The notes: a model not told the origin generated them from the letters alone. A DNA stretch of 64,000 nt from Kutzneria sp044547355 (GCF_044547355.1 NZ_JBIUAG010000015.1:124001-188000), one strand, 5' to 3'. Positions 17,920-28,662 are shown, counted from the stretch's first letter. Program-made: numbers and translations.

Positions 17920-20900
17920 ATGTTGCGTATGTCCGCGCGTGCCCGAAGACTGACGGCGATCGCGACGATCACGGTGATGGCACTGGGTTTTTCCACCCAG
18001 AACGCCTCGGCCGACGAGTTGGCCCTGCCGCCGCTGCACCTGCCGGCCTTCCCCGACATCGGCGCGTGGCTGACCACGCCGCACTGGGGCAGCCTGCCCG
18101 CCCAGGCCGGCGGCAGCGCCGACGGGCTCGGCCACACGACCTCCGCGGCGGCCACGCATGCCAGTGGTGGCGCGGGAAATCCCCGTGGTCAGGGGGCCGG
18201 TGAGCTCGCCCCGTACAAGCCGCAGCCGCCGCGGTCCCGCACCGGTCCCGGCCCCAGCCAGAGCCAGGCCGGCGGGTTCAACGCCGCCACCAGCGTCCGC
18301 GTCGCCGCCAAGTCCTCGGCGACGATGACCTACTTCCAGAACACCGACGGCTCCGTCACCCGCAAGTACAGCCCGGACCCGGTCAACTACCAGGACTCCA
18401 CCGGCGGCTGGCAGCCGATCGACACCACCGTCGAACGCGGCGCCGACGGCCGCTGGCACGAGAAGGCCAACTCGGTGAAGGTCGACTTCGCCGGCACGGC
18501 AACCGATCCGACGCTGGCCAGCATCGCGCTGGACGGCTCGCACTCGGTGGCGTACTCGGTGCAGGGGGCCGCCGCGGTGACGCCGTCGGTGTCCGGCGCG
18601 AACGTCACCTACGGCTCCATCCTGCCCGGCACCGACCTCCAGATCGCGCCGATCGACACCGGTCTCAAGGAGTCGATCGTGCTGCGGGACGCGAACGCCG
18701 CCACCACGTGGACGTTCCCGCTCAAGCTCACCGGCCTGACCCCGGTGTTGACCTCGGACGGCTCGGTCAACCTGGTCGACGCCGCCGGCGCCGTCCGCGA
18801 GCGCGTGCCACACGGCTACGCCTACGACTCCAAGGTCGACGCCCGCACCGGGGACCCGGCCACCACCTCGGCCGTCAGCTACCAACTGACCACTGTGGAC
18901 GGTTCTCCGGCGCTGAAGGTCAGCCTGGACCAGGCTTGGCTGACCGACGCCAAGCGGGTGTTCCCGGTGACGGTCGACCCGACGGTGACGCTCAACCCGA
19001 CCTCGACCTACGTGCAGAACGGCAACGTCGGCGACCACTCGATGGAACAGATCATCAAGATCGGCTCCACCCAGTCCACCGGCTCGGACGCGGCCAACGC
19101 ATTCCTGGCCACGCCCAAGGACATCGACAACCAGCACGTGCAGATCACCAGCGCCACCCTGTCGCTGTTCACCATCTTCACGCCGACCTGCACGGCGGCG
19201 CAGTTCGACGTGGTGCCGCTGGTCCAGTCCTGGAACCCGACGACCACCACCGCCTTCCCCGGTCCCAACGGCAGCAACGTGATCGGCGCGCTGACGCCGA
19301 CCCCGAACAATGCCTGCCACAACAGTGGAGACGACCACTCCAAGGGCGACTGGGTGACCGTCCCGCTGTCCACCGACACGTTCAACGCCTGGTCCAACGG
19401 CACGCTCGCGGACAACGGGCTGGCCATCGTCGCCGCGTCGAACACCGATCCCAACGGGTACAAGGAGTTCGCCTCCTCGAACATGGGTCCGGAGGACCCG
19501 TACCTGACGCTGACCACGGCCGGCGACGTGCCGCCCCAGATCGACTCGGTCTACCCGCCCAACAACGGGTTCGTGAACAGCACGACGCCGTGGCTGGAGG
19601 CCACCGCGCACGACCCGGACCGCACGGTGGACCCGATCCAGGACTTCGACTTCCAGGTCTCGGACGCCAACAACACCACGATCGTCGACTCGGGCACCGT
19701 GCACGGCGGCGCGTCCTGGCAGGTGCCGGCGGGCAAGCTCCAGTACGGGCAGACCTACTACTGGACGGTCGCCGCCTCCGACGGGCAGGCGTGGTCGGAC
19801 TGGTCCGAATGGTCGGCGGTGTCGGTTCAGGTGCCGCAGCCGGCGGTGACGTCGTCGTTGTCCCAGAACAACGGCGACCACGGCTTCGACCCGGGCATCG
19901 GCAACTACACCACCAACGCGACCGACGCCGAGGTACAGGGCGCGGGGCCGGCGCTGGCGGTGACCCGCGACTACAACTCGCGGGACCCGCGCACGGTGGA
20001 CGCCTCCTTCGGCGCCGGCTGGCAGAGCGTGTTCGACGCCAAGGTGACCGAGATGGCCACCACGGACAACAACAACAATCGCCTCCTACTGTCCACTGTG
20101 GTCAATTACCCGGACGGCTCGCAGGTCGGCTTCGGCCTCAATCCGGACGGCTCGTTCAGCGCGCCGCAGGGCCGGTTCGCCGTGCTGCGGGCGCTGCCCA
20201 ACCACGGCGGCTACACGCTGACCGACAAGAACGACACCGTTTACACGTTCACCATGCCGCTGAACCTGGGCACCGGCTTCGCGCTCACCGCGATCACCGA
20301 CGCGAACGGCCGCGCGCAGAACTACACCTGGGACTCCTCGGGCCAGATCTCCACGGTCACCTCGGCGACCACCGGCCGGTCCCTGCACCTGACCTGGGCC
20401 CGGCCCACCGGCGCGGGCGGCCCGCACATCGCCACCGTGTCAACGGATCCGGTCACGCCCGGCCAGCCCTCGACCGCGCAGACCTGGACCTACAACTACA
20501 CCGGCGACAACCTGACCAGCGTCTGCGCGCCGGGCGCCGGCACCGCGTGCACGAAGTACACCTATGGCACCACGTCTTCGTACCTGAACACGGTGTTGGA
20601 CGCCGGCCCGCACTCGTACTGGCCGCTGTCCGAGCCGGCCGGCGCCGGGACCGCGGTTAGCGCGATCCACGCCAACGAGGGCAACGACAACGGCACCTAC
20701 AAGAACGTCACGCTGGGTCAGCCCGGCCCGCTCACCGGGTCCTCGGCGACCGGCGCCGGTTTCAACGGCACGTCCTCGTACGTGCAGCTGCCGACCGGCC
20801 TGTCCAGCGGCTGGGCCGGGTCGGCGATCTCGATGTGGTTCAAGACCACGGCCACCAACGGGATCCTGTACTCCTACAGCGGCAGCGACCTGACCCATCC

Positions 20901-23900
20901 CAGCATCATCGGCGACTACGTGCCGGCGCTCTACGTCGGCTCCGACGGCAAGCTCAACGCCGAGTTCGCCTACCCGGGCGGCGTTCCGATGCAGTCCAGG
21001 ACCCCGGTCAACGACGGCCAGTGGCACCACGTCGTGCTCCAGGAGGCCGGCAACAGCCAGGGCCTCTACATCGACAGCCAGTACATCGACTACCGCATCG
21101 GCAACATCCCGCTGATGTCCAACGCCTACCGCTACATCGGCGCCGGCTACATCGGCGGCACCTGGCCCGACCAGCCGCACCAGTCCAGCACCGACACCAC
21201 GGCGTGGCCGACCTACTTCAACGGCGAGATCGCCGACGTCGGCCTGTGGGACAAGCCGCTTCCCAGCTACCCCAACGAACACCTGTACGCGGCCGGCCAG
21301 CAGGCCTCGGCCCTGCTGACCTCGGTGACCCGGCCGTCCGGCAACGTGCACGCCCAGATCAGCTACGACCCGGTGACCTCGGCCGTGTCCCAGCTGACCG
21401 ACGAGAACGGCGGCGTGTGGAAGGTCGGCGCGCCCACGGTCACCGGTTCCAGCCAGGTGTACCGGTCGGCCGTGCTGGGCTCGTCGCCGACCGGCTACTA
21501 CCGGTTGGGCGACAACGTCAACGCGGCGCAGGCGTTCAGCGAGGTCAAGTACCCGGCCGGCACCTACAACGCCGTGACGCTGGGCGCGACCGGGCCGTTC
21601 GAGGACGCCACCGCGGCCTCCTTCAACGGCAGCACATCCTGGGTCCAGCTGCCCACAAGCGTCTACAGCCCAACACCTTCGGCCGCGTCGGCCGAACTCT
21701 GGTTCTCCACCACCAAGGGCGGCGGCATCCTGCTCGGCGCCGCATCGGTGCCGGCCGGCCAGAGCTGCCCCACCAGCGGCGGCACCTGTGCGCCGATGTT
21801 GTGGGTCGGCACCGACAACAAGCTGCACGGCGGTTTCTGGACCACCGGCGGCGGCGCGCAGCTGACCAGCTCCGCCACGGTGACCGACGGCAAGTGGCAC
21901 CACGTCGTGCTGTCGGCCTCGGCCACCAACCAGACGCTGTACCTGGACGGTCAGCAGGCCGCGGCCGGCAACACCACCGCGCTCAAGCTGGACGGCAGCA
22001 CGTTCCTCTACCTGGGCACCGGCACTCCCGGCGGCGGCTGGGCCGGGCTGCCCGACCTGGCCCCGGCCCCGTTCACCGGCTCCGTCGCCGACGCCGCCGT
22101 CTACCACTCCGCGCTGTCGGCCGACCAGGTCAGCCAGCACTTCAACGCGGCCAAGAACTCCCAGGGCCTGCTGCCGGTGTCCACGGTGAAGATCACCGAC
22201 CCCGGCGGCAAGACCCTGACCTACGCCTACGACCCGACCAACGGCAACCGCAAGCTGTCCGAGATCGACGGCCTGGGCAACAAGACCAGCTACGGCTACG
22301 ACTCAGCCGGCTTCCTCAATACCGTCACCGATCCGAACGGCGTCGTCAGCACCACCGGCCACGACGTGCGCGGCAACACGGTGTCGCAGACCACCTGCCA
22401 GAACCAGCAGGCCGGCATCTGCTCGACCGCGTACTTCACCTATTACCCCGACGACACGTCGAAAACGCTATCGCCGGACGCCCGCAACGACGTGATGCTG
22501 ACCGTCCGGGATGGACGGTCAGCCAGCGCCACCGACAACACCTATCTGACGACCTACAGCTACGACTCGGCCGGCAACCGCACCGGGGTCACCACCCCGC
22601 CGGTGCCCGGTTTCCCCAACGGGCGAACGACATCCGTGACCTACACGGCCAACGGCCTGCCCACCGTGACGACATCGCCGGGCGGTGCGAAGAACACGAT
22701 CTCCTATGCCGCCAACGGAGACGTGCAGCAGACGCAGAACGCCGAGGGCCTGGTCACCAAGTTCACCTACGACGGCGTCGGCCGGGTGGCGACCAAGACC
22801 GAGGTGTCTGATTCGTACCCGAACGGTCTGGTGACCTCGTACACCTACGACGGTCAGGATCGGGTCACCTCGCAGTCCGATCCCGTTGTCACCGACCGGA
22901 TCACCGGCGCCACGCACAACGCCACGACCACCAGCGTGTACGACGCCGACGGCAACATCACCTCGCAGACGGTGGCCGACGGCCGGGGCGGCGACGCCTC
23001 CCGGACCTCGGGCTCCACGTACAACTCGTTCGGGGAACTGGCTTCCTCCACCGACGCCAGCGGCAACACCTCGACGTTCACCTATGACTCCTACGGGCAC
23101 AAGCTTTCCGACACCGACCCCAACGGCACCGAGACCGACTACACCTACGACGCCGACGGCCACGAGCTGACCCAGTCGATCCAGTACACCGGCAGCCCGC
23201 TCAACCCGCACGCCGCCACCACGCTGGTCGAGAAGTCCACGGCCTACGACCCCACCGGCCGAGTCGCCTCCGAGACCGACTCGATGGGCAACAAGACCTC
23301 GTACACCTACTTCGACAACGGGCTGAAGGCGACCGAGACCAAGACCGATGCCAACGGCGCCAACGCCTTCGTCAAGGAGCGCGACACCTACGACGCCGCC
23401 GGCAACCAGATCGGCAAGGTCACCAACAACGGCGCCACGACCGAGACCTCGACGATCGACGCCGCCGACCGCACCACGCAGACCGTCACCGATCCCGGCG
23501 GCCTGAACCGGACCACGACGGTCTCCTACACGCCCGACGACAAGCCGGCCGTCACCACGATGTCCGACTCGACCGGGGCCGTGCGCACCACCACCGCGAC
23601 CTACGACGCGATGGGCAACCCGACCTCGCAGAGCCTGTTCACCGACAGCGCCGGGCGTCCGCTGGGGTGGTGGCAGCTCAACCAGACCAGCGGCGCCACG
23701 GTGCCCGACGCCTCCGGCAACGGCAACACCGCCGCCGCCAGCAATGTCACCTGGTCGGGCGGGGCCGGCACGTTCGGCGGCACCAACTCCGCCGTCACCA
23801 CCAACGGCCCGACGCTCGACACCACCGGCGACTTCACCGTGTCGGCATGGGCGAACCTGAGCTCCACCGGCAAGTTCGCCACCGTGGTCGGCCAGGATGC

Positions 23901-26900
23901 CAGCCAGAACTCGGGTTTCTACCTCCAGTACAGCCTGAACGACAACGCCTGGGCGTTCGCCCGGGTGAGCGCCGACACCGCCAACGCCGGCGGCATCCGC
24001 GCGCACGGCGCCGCCGGCTCGGCCGTGACCGGGAGCTGGACGCACCTGGTCGGTGTGTTCACCAAGACCACGGGCCTGATGTCGTTGTACGTCAACGGGA
24101 CCCTGGCCGGCACCGCCACCGACACGACGCCGTACAAGGCCACCGGGCCGCTGACCATCGGTCGGGGCCAGTTCAACGCCACCGCGACCGACTTCTTCCC
24201 GGGCCAGATCGGCAACGTCCAGGTGTACCAGCGCCAGCTGTCGCCCGCGGAGATCTCGACGCTGGCCGCCAGCCGGACCAGCGGGACCACCGCCTCGTCG
24301 CACGCGATCACCATGACCCGCACCCTGGACCAGCGGGGCCTGCCGACCTCGGCCACCGACCCCGACGGCAACACCACCCAGTACTCCTACGACGAGGCCG
24401 GCCACCTGGCCGTCACCACGTCCCCGGTGGTGTCCACCGAACGCAACGGCGGCACCGCGGTGCAGGTGCATCCGGTGTCGATGACCGGCTACAACACCTT
24501 CGGCGAGGCCACCGAGCAGGACGACCCGAACGGCAACGTCACCACCACCGTGTACGACGCCGCCGGCCGGCCCGCTTCGATCACGCGGCCCAACTACACG
24601 CCGCCCGGGGCGAGTTCGCCGATCACCGCGGTGACGGTGAAGACCTACGACAAGCTCGGCAATCTGACGCAGGAGTCGGATCCGCTCAGCCGCGTCACCA
24701 AGTACGTCTACGACCAGCTCGGCGACCAGGTCCGCACCACCGACCCGGCCGGCAACAACGTCGACACCGTGTACGACACCAACGGCGACAAGCTGTCGGT
24801 CACCGACCAGGTCGGCGCGCAAACCCAGGCCACGTACGACTTCCTGGGCCGGCAGATCACGTCGACCTCGCTGGAGCGCTACCCCTCCACGGTCTCCTCG
24901 ACCACCACCAACTCCTATGCCGGGTCGCCGGGCAACGCGTTCCTGGCCTCGACCACCACCCAGAACGGCGCGATCACCAACTACGGCTACGACGCCCTGG
25001 GCGAGCAGACCTCCGTCACCGACCCGGCCGGCAACACCACCCGCACCGCGTTCGACTTCCTGGGCCGCAAGACTTCCGTGACGCTGGCCGACGGCTCGTC
25101 CACCTCGACCACCTACGACACTTCGGGCAACCCGATCTCGTTGGCGCAGAAGGACTCCAGCGGGAACGTGCTGTCCACGACGTCCGCCACCTACGACGAC
25201 AACGGCTTCCAGCTCTCGGCCACCGACGCTCTGGGCGGCACCACCCGGTTCACGCACGACGCCACCGGCGCCGTGCTGCAGGAGGTGCAGCCGGCGACGG
25301 CGACCTCCTCGATCACCACGTCGTTCGGCTACGACCCGGCCGGCAACCGGACCAGGTTCACCGACGGCCGCGGCAACGCCACGATCTACACCTACAACCC
25401 TTGGAACCTCAAGGAATCGGTGATCGAGCCGACCACCGCCACATACTCCACTGCGGCCGACTCCACCTTCACCACCGCGTACGACGCCGACGGGGAGCCG
25501 GTCACCCAGACCCAGCCCGGCGGCGTGACGATCACCGCTTCCTATGACGGCGTCGGCAACATGACCGGTCAGACCGGCGCCGGGGCCGACGGGCAGACCG
25601 CCAACCGCACCTTCGGCTACGACTCCGTGGGCCGCATGACTTCCGCGGCCACCAGCGCCATCGGCTCGTCCGTGCCGGCGTCCAACGAGACGTTCACCTA
25701 CAACGACCGGGACGAGCTGCTCACCGCCGCCGGCTCCGGCGGGTCGTCCTCCTTCGGGTACAACCTCGACGGGCTCATGACCTCCCGGGCCGACGCGTCG
25801 GGCACCACCACCTACGGCTACGACTCCGCCGACCGGTTGTCCACCGTCAAGGACGGCATCACCGGCACCCAGTCGACCTACGGCTACAACGTCCTGGACC
25901 AGGTCAACCAGATCAAGTACGGCACTGGCGACGTGCGGACCTTCGGGTACGACGCCCTGCACCGGCTGACCGGCGACACCCTGAAGACCTCCGGCGGGGC
26001 CACCGTCGCCTCCATCGGCTACGGCTACGACCTCAACGGCAACCTGAAGTCCAAGAACACCACCGGTTTCGGCGCTTCAGCGGCCAACACCTACACCTAC
26101 GACCAGGCCAATCGCCTGACGTCGTGGAACAACGGATCGTCGACCGTCAACTACGCCTATGACGCCTCGGGCAACCGGACCCAGGTCGGCTCCAACGTCT
26201 ACACCTATGACGCCCGGGACCAGCTGACCTCCGACGGCGTGAACTCGTACCAGTACACCGCTCGCGGCACCATGTCGTCGCAGACGTCGACCGCCGGCAC
26301 CACTCGGTCCACTTCGGACGCTTTCGGTCAGATGACCTCTCAGGGCACCCAGTCGTACACCTACGACGCTCTGGGCCGGGCCCTGACCGACACCGGCTCC
26401 ACGTTCGCCTATTCCGGCATGGGCAACAACCCCTCGTCCGACGGTGTCAGCACCTACAGCTACGACCCTTCCGGCGGCTTGCTGGGCATTGGCGGCTCCG
26501 GCGTCTCCGTGCTGGCTTTTGTCGACCAGCACACCGATGTCGTCGGCGACTTCCTCGCCAACGGCTCTGCGCTCTCGGGTTCCACCACCTACGACCCTCT
26601 GGGCAACGTCACCGCCACCTCGTCACAGGCCGGCCGTCTGGGCTACCAGTCCGGCTGGACTGATTCGTCCACCGGCAAGGTGGACATGTCGGCTCGGTGG
26701 TATTCGCCGCAGACCGGGCAGTTCATGAACCGGGACACCGCTTCCCCGGATCCCATGCCCAACTCGGCGGCCGCCAACCCGTTCGCCTATGTCGACGATG
26801 ACCCTCTGACCCGTACCGATCCGTCCGGTCATGGCTGGTTCTCAGACTTCGTGTCCAGCGCTTTCCATGCTGTCAGTCATGTCGTGCACGCCGTCACTCA

Positions 26901-28662
26901 CTACGTCGCTGTTCATGTTGTGCAGCCCGTGGTGCATGCCGTGCAGACCGTCGTGCACGCTGTCGTGGACGCCTACCATGCGGTCGCCCGTGCCGCCGCT
27001 CGTGTTGTGCAACGCGTCGTCCGTGTCGCTCGTGTCGTCTATCACGCGGCCGTGCACGTCGTGCAAACCGCGTATCACAAGGTCGCCACCGCGGTCCATC
27101 AAGCCGTCTCCACCGTCAAGTCCGCCGTCAATGCCGCCGGCAACGCCGTCGCCTCCGTAGCCAAGGCCGCCGTCGACCTGGGCAAGAAGGCCGTCGCGTC
27201 GGTGGACAAGTTCGTCAAGCAGCACCCCGTGCTCACCGGCATTGCCGTCGGCTTCGCCGTCGGTCTGGCCTGCACCGTCGGCTCCTTCGGCGTCGGGGCC
27301 GTCGGCTGCGCCGCCCTCGCCGGCGCTGCCGGCAATGCCGTCAGCTACGGCCTGGAGTGCTCCGAGTCCCATTCCTGCTCGGTCGGCGGCGCTGTCGAGG
27401 CTGTCGGTCTCGGTGCCTTGGGCGGTGCCCTCGGCGCGGGTCTGGCCGGTCCCCTGGGTGGCAAGCTGGTGGCCACCGCTCTCGAAGACGTGATGCCCAA
27501 ACTCGCCGCCTCCGCCCTGGTCGGCCTCGGTTCCGGCGCTGCTTCCGGTGCCGTCACCTCCGCCGTCGGCTACAGCATGTCGTGTGGCTCTTCCCCCGGC
27601 GGTTGCTCCTTGTCCGGTGCCGCCTCCGCCGTCGGCTCCGGTGCGTTGTGGGGCGGCCTCATCGGCGCCGCCGCCGGCACTGCCTTCTCTGGTGGCGGCA
27701 GTTCCGCCGCCGCCGCCGCCGACGGCGAAGGCAGTGGCGCCGCTGCCGAAGAAGCACCGGTCGCCGGTACGGAGAAGGCGACATCCACGGAGTGCCACAG
27801 CTTCACAGGCAGCACTGGGGTGTTGATGGCTGACGGCAGCAGCAGACCGATCAGTCAGGTCAAGGTGGGTGATCAAGTCGCCAACGCTGTGCCGGGCGAC
27901 GCGGCAGTTCAGTCGCACACGGTGCAGAGGGTTATCGTCACTCAAACCGACCACGACTTCGTGAAACTGACCCTCAAGAAGGTCGGCAAGGCCATCGCTG
28001 GTCTCACGTTGACCGCTACCGCTGTTCTCGGCGGTGCCAGCCCGGTCGCCGTTGCTCAGACGGACTCCACGCTGACGACGACCTATCACCACCCGTTCTA
28101 CGATGTCACTCGGGCGGCTTTCGTCGAGGCCGTTGATCTCCACCCAGGCGACCACCTCCAAACCGTCGATGGTGCCACGGCTGAAGTCACTACTATCCAG
28201 CAATACCATCAGAATGAAACCACCTATGATCTCACGGTCGGCGGTCTTCACACCTACTATGTTGACGCTGGTGCCACTGCGGTACTCGTCCACAACTGTG
28301 ATGTAACTTACGTTACCTACACCAAAACGAATCCTGAAACTGGTGAAGTCTACACCGGCAGAAGTCGCGGCACTGGAACGCCGGAGCAGATCGTGGCGGA
28401 GCGCGATTCGGGCCATCACATGAACGATAAGGGCTTCGGTCCTGCGGTGTTGGACAAGGCGTTGGCGGCCACTAAGAGCATAGCCGATCGACACAGTGAC
28501 CCTGCATATCAGGCAATCCGTGGTCGTGAACAACGACTTATCGACTTATTCGGCGGGGCGCAGAGTGAAAATGGTACCTCCGGAAATTCGATTCGTGGAA
28601 TCAGTCGCGATAACCCGCAGTTGGGTGAATTTATGCAGGCGGCACAGGATGCTTTCGGGTAG
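17920..28662 (+). CDS. giant secreted RHS/YD-repeat polymorphic toxin with Hint and GIY-YIG-like tip
   Basis: 3580 residues. Sec signal peptide 1-31 (cut after NASA). Residues about 100-660 hold a WapA-like/DNRLRE-type region and an Fn3-like domain; DUF6531-type entry near 665 (GIGNYTTNATDAEVQG). LamG-like domains at about 887-1130, 1180-1407 and 1911-2124 interrupt dozens of YD repeats (to about 2907). The RHS core is at 2908-2972 (ARWYSPQTGQFMNRDT, ending RTDPSGHGWF). A Val/His/Ala-rich helical stretch and a Gly/Ala-rich hydrophobic pretoxin follow. The Hint domain runs from Cys3292 to VLVHN-Cys3460, predicted to self-cleave and release the last about 120 residues. That tip (YVTYTKTNPETGEVYTGRS, then RGREQRLIDLFGG) looks like a GIY-YIG-type nuclease (inference). 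ATG 17920 lies after GAGGGGGG. Probably a contact or diffusible antibacterial effector; followed by an immunity gene. Confidence 0.92.
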   Translation: MLRMSARARRLTAIATITVMALGFSTQNASADELALPPLHLPAFPDIGAWLTTPHWGSLPAQAGGSADGLGHTTSAAATHASGGAGNPRGQGAGELAPYKPQPPRSRTGPGPSQSQAGGFNAATSVRVAAKSSATMTYFQNTDGSVTRKYSPDPVNYQDSTGGWQPIDTTVERGADGRWHEKANSVKVDFAGTATDPTLASIALDGSHSVAYSVQGAAAVTPSVSGANVTYGSILPGTDLQIAPIDTGLKESIVLRDANAATTWTFPLKLTGLTPVLTSDGSVNLVDAAGAVRERVPHGYAYDSKVDARTGDPATTSAVSYQLTTVDGSPALKVSLDQAWLTDAKRVFPVTVDPTVTLNPTSTYVQNGNVGDHSMEQIIKIGSTQSTGSDAANAFLATPKDIDNQHVQITSATLSLFTIFTPTCTAAQFDVVPLVQSWNPTTTTAFPGPNGSNVIGALTPTPNNACHNSGDDHSKGDWVTVPLSTDTFNAWSNGTLADNGLAIVAASNTDPNGYKEFASSNMGPEDPYLTLTTAGDVPPQIDSVYPPNNGFVNSTTPWLEATAHDPDRTVDPIQDFDFQVSDANNTTIVDSGTVHGGASWQVPAGKLQYGQTYYWTVAASDGQAWSDWSEWSAVSVQVPQPAVTSSLSQNNGDHGFDPGIGNYTTNATDAEVQGAGPALAVTRDYNSRDPRTVDASFGAGWQSVFDAKVTEMATTDNNNNRLLLSTVVNYPDGSQVGFGLNPDGSFSAPQGRFAVLRALPNHGGYTLTDKNDTVYTFTMPLNLGTGFALTAITDANGRAQNYTWDSSGQISTVTSATTGRSLHLTWARPTGAGGPHIATVSTDPVTPGQPSTAQTWTYNYTGDNLTSVCAPGAGTACTKYTYGTTSSYLNTVLDAGPHSYWPLSEPAGAGTAVSAIHANEGNDNGTYKNVTLGQPGPLTGSSATGAGFNGTSSYVQLPTGLSSGWAGSAISMWFKTTATNGILYSYSGSDLTHPSIIGDYVPALYVGSDGKLNAEFAYPGGVPMQSRTPVNDGQWHHVVLQEAGNSQGLYIDSQYIDYRIGNIPLMSNAYRYIGAGYIGGTWPDQPHQSSTDTTAWPTYFNGEIADVGLWDKPLPSYPNEHLYAAGQQASALLTSVTRPSGNVHAQISYDPVTSAVSQLTDENGGVWKVGAPTVTGSSQVYRSAVLGSSPTGYYRLGDNVNAAQAFSEVKYPAGTYNAVTLGATGPFEDATAASFNGSTSWVQLPTSVYSPTPSAASAELWFSTTKGGGILLGAASVPAGQSCPTSGGTCAPMLWVGTDNKLHGGFWTTGGGAQLTSSATVTDGKWHHVVLSASATNQTLYLDGQQAAAGNTTALKLDGSTFLYLGTGTPGGGWAGLPDLAPAPFTGSVADAAVYHSALSADQVSQHFNAAKNSQGLLPVSTVKITDPGGKTLTYAYDPTNGNRKLSEIDGLGNKTSYGYDSAGFLNTVTDPNGVVSTTGHDVRGNTVSQTTCQNQQAGICSTAYFTYYPDDTSKTLSPDARNDVMLTVRDGRSASATDNTYLTTYSYDSAGNRTGVTTPPVPGFPNGRTTSVTYTANGLPTVTTSPGGAKNTISYAANGDVQQTQNAEGLVTKFTYDGVGRVATKTEVSDSYPNGLVTSYTYDGQDRVTSQSDPVVTDRITGATHNATTTSVYDADGNITSQTVADGRGGDASRTSGSTYNSFGELASSTDASGNTSTFTYDSYGHKLSDTDPNGTETDYTYDADGHELTQSIQYTGSPLNPHAATTLVEKSTAYDPTGRVASETDSMGNKTSYTYFDNGLKATETKTDANGANAFVKERDTYDAAGNQIGKVTNNGATTETSTIDAADRTTQTVTDPGGLNRTTTVSYTPDDKPAVTTMSDSTGAVRTTTATYDAMGNPTSQSLFTDSAGRPLGWWQLNQTSGATVPDASGNGNTAAASNVTWSGGAGTFGGTNSAVTTNGPTLDTTGDFTVSAWANLSSTGKFATVVGQDASQNSGFYLQYSLNDNAWAFARVSADTANAGGIRAHGAAGSAVTGSWTHLVGVFTKTTGLMSLYVNGTLAGTATDTTPYKATGPLTIGRGQFNATATDFFPGQIGNVQVYQRQLSPAEISTLAASRTSGTTASSHAITMTRTLDQRGLPTSATDPDGNTTQYSYDEAGHLAVTTSPVVSTERNGGTAVQVHPVSMTGYNTFGEATEQDDPNGNVTTTVYDAAGRPASITRPNYTPPGASSPITAVTVKTYDKLGNLTQESDPLSRVTKYVYDQLGDQVRTTDPAGNNVDTVYDTNGDKLSVTDQVGAQTQATYDFLGRQITSTSLERYPSTVSSTTTNSYAGSPGNAFLASTTTQNGAITNYGYDALGEQTSVTDPAGNTTRTAFDFLGRKTSVTLADGSSTSTTYDTSGNPISLAQKDSSGNVLSTTSATYDDNGFQLSATDALGGTTRFTHDATGAVLQEVQPATATSSITTSFGYDPAGNRTRFTDGRGNATIYTYNPWNLKESVIEPTTATYSTAADSTFTTAYDADGEPVTQTQPGGVTITASYDGVGNMTGQTGAGADGQTANRTFGYDSVGRMTSAATSAIGSSVPASNETFTYNDRDELLTAAGSGGSSSFGYNLDGLMTSRADASGTTTYGYDSADRLSTVKDGITGTQSTYGYNVLDQVNQIKYGTGDVRTFGYDALHRLTGDTLKTSGGATVASIGYGYDLNGNLKSKNTTGFGASAANTYTYDQANRLTSWNNGSSTVNYAYDASGNRTQVGSNVYTYDARDQLTSDGVNSYQYTARGTMSSQTSTAGTTRSTSDAFGQMTSQGTQSYTYDALGRALTDTGSTFAYSGMGNNPSSDGVSTYSYDPSGGLLGIGGSGVSVLAFVDQHTDVVGDFLANGSALSGSTTYDPLGNVTATSSQAGRLGYQSGWTDSSTGKVDMSARWYSPQTGQFMNRDTASPDPMPNSAAANPFAYVDDDPLTRTDPSGHGWFSDFVSSAFHAVSHVVHAVTHYVAVHVVQPVVHAVQTVVHAVVDAYHAVARAAARVVQRVVRVARVVYHAAVHVVQTAYHKVATAVHQAVSTVKSAVNAAGNAVASVAKAAVDLGKKAVASVDKFVKQHPVLTGIAVGFAVGLACTVGSFGVGAVGCAALAGAAGNAVSYGLECSESHSCSVGGAVEAVGLGALGGALGAGLAGPLGGKLVATALEDVMPKLAASALVGLGSGAASGAVTSAVGYSMSCGSSPGGCSLSGAASAVGSGALWGGLIGAAAGTAFSGGGSSAAAAADGEGSGAAAEEAPVAGTEKATSTECHSFTGSTGVLMADGSSRPISQVKVGDQVANAVPGDAAVQSHTVQRVIVTQTDHDFVKLTLKKVGKAIAGLTLTATAVLGGASPVAVAQTDSTLTTTYHHPFYDVTRAAFVEAVDLHPGDHLQTVDGATAEVTTIQQYHQNETTYDLTVGGLHTYYVDAGATAVLVHNCDVTYVTYTKTNPETGEVYTGRSRGTGTPEQIVAERDSGHHMNDKGFGPAVLDKALAATKSIADRHSDPAYQAIRGREQRLIDLFGGAQSENGTSGNSIRGISRDNPQLGEFMQAAQDAFG
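26782..27152 (+). repeat. 371-bp RHS-core/pretoxin tract, copy 1 (in the expressed gene)
   Basis: This tract of the main RHS gene, from the FAYVDDDPLTRTDPSG core through the VVHAV/HVVQ helical region, recurs at 37154-37524 with seven mismatches by direct reading (about 98 percent identity). All seven are third-codon-position synonymous changes. Sequence on either side diverges. It is a likely site for homologous tip exchange. Confidence 0.9.

Noticed and set aside
22519..25962. 1147-codon minus-strand frame across the RHS YD repeats
   Set aside because: Produced by repeat codon periodicity in GC-rich DNA; Gly/Val/Arg-rich with no domain.
17920..28662. Possibility that YD repeats form a CRISPR or tandem satellite array
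   Set aside because: Repeats are protein-level YD motifs of unequal length with no spacer/repeat regularity at nucleotide level.
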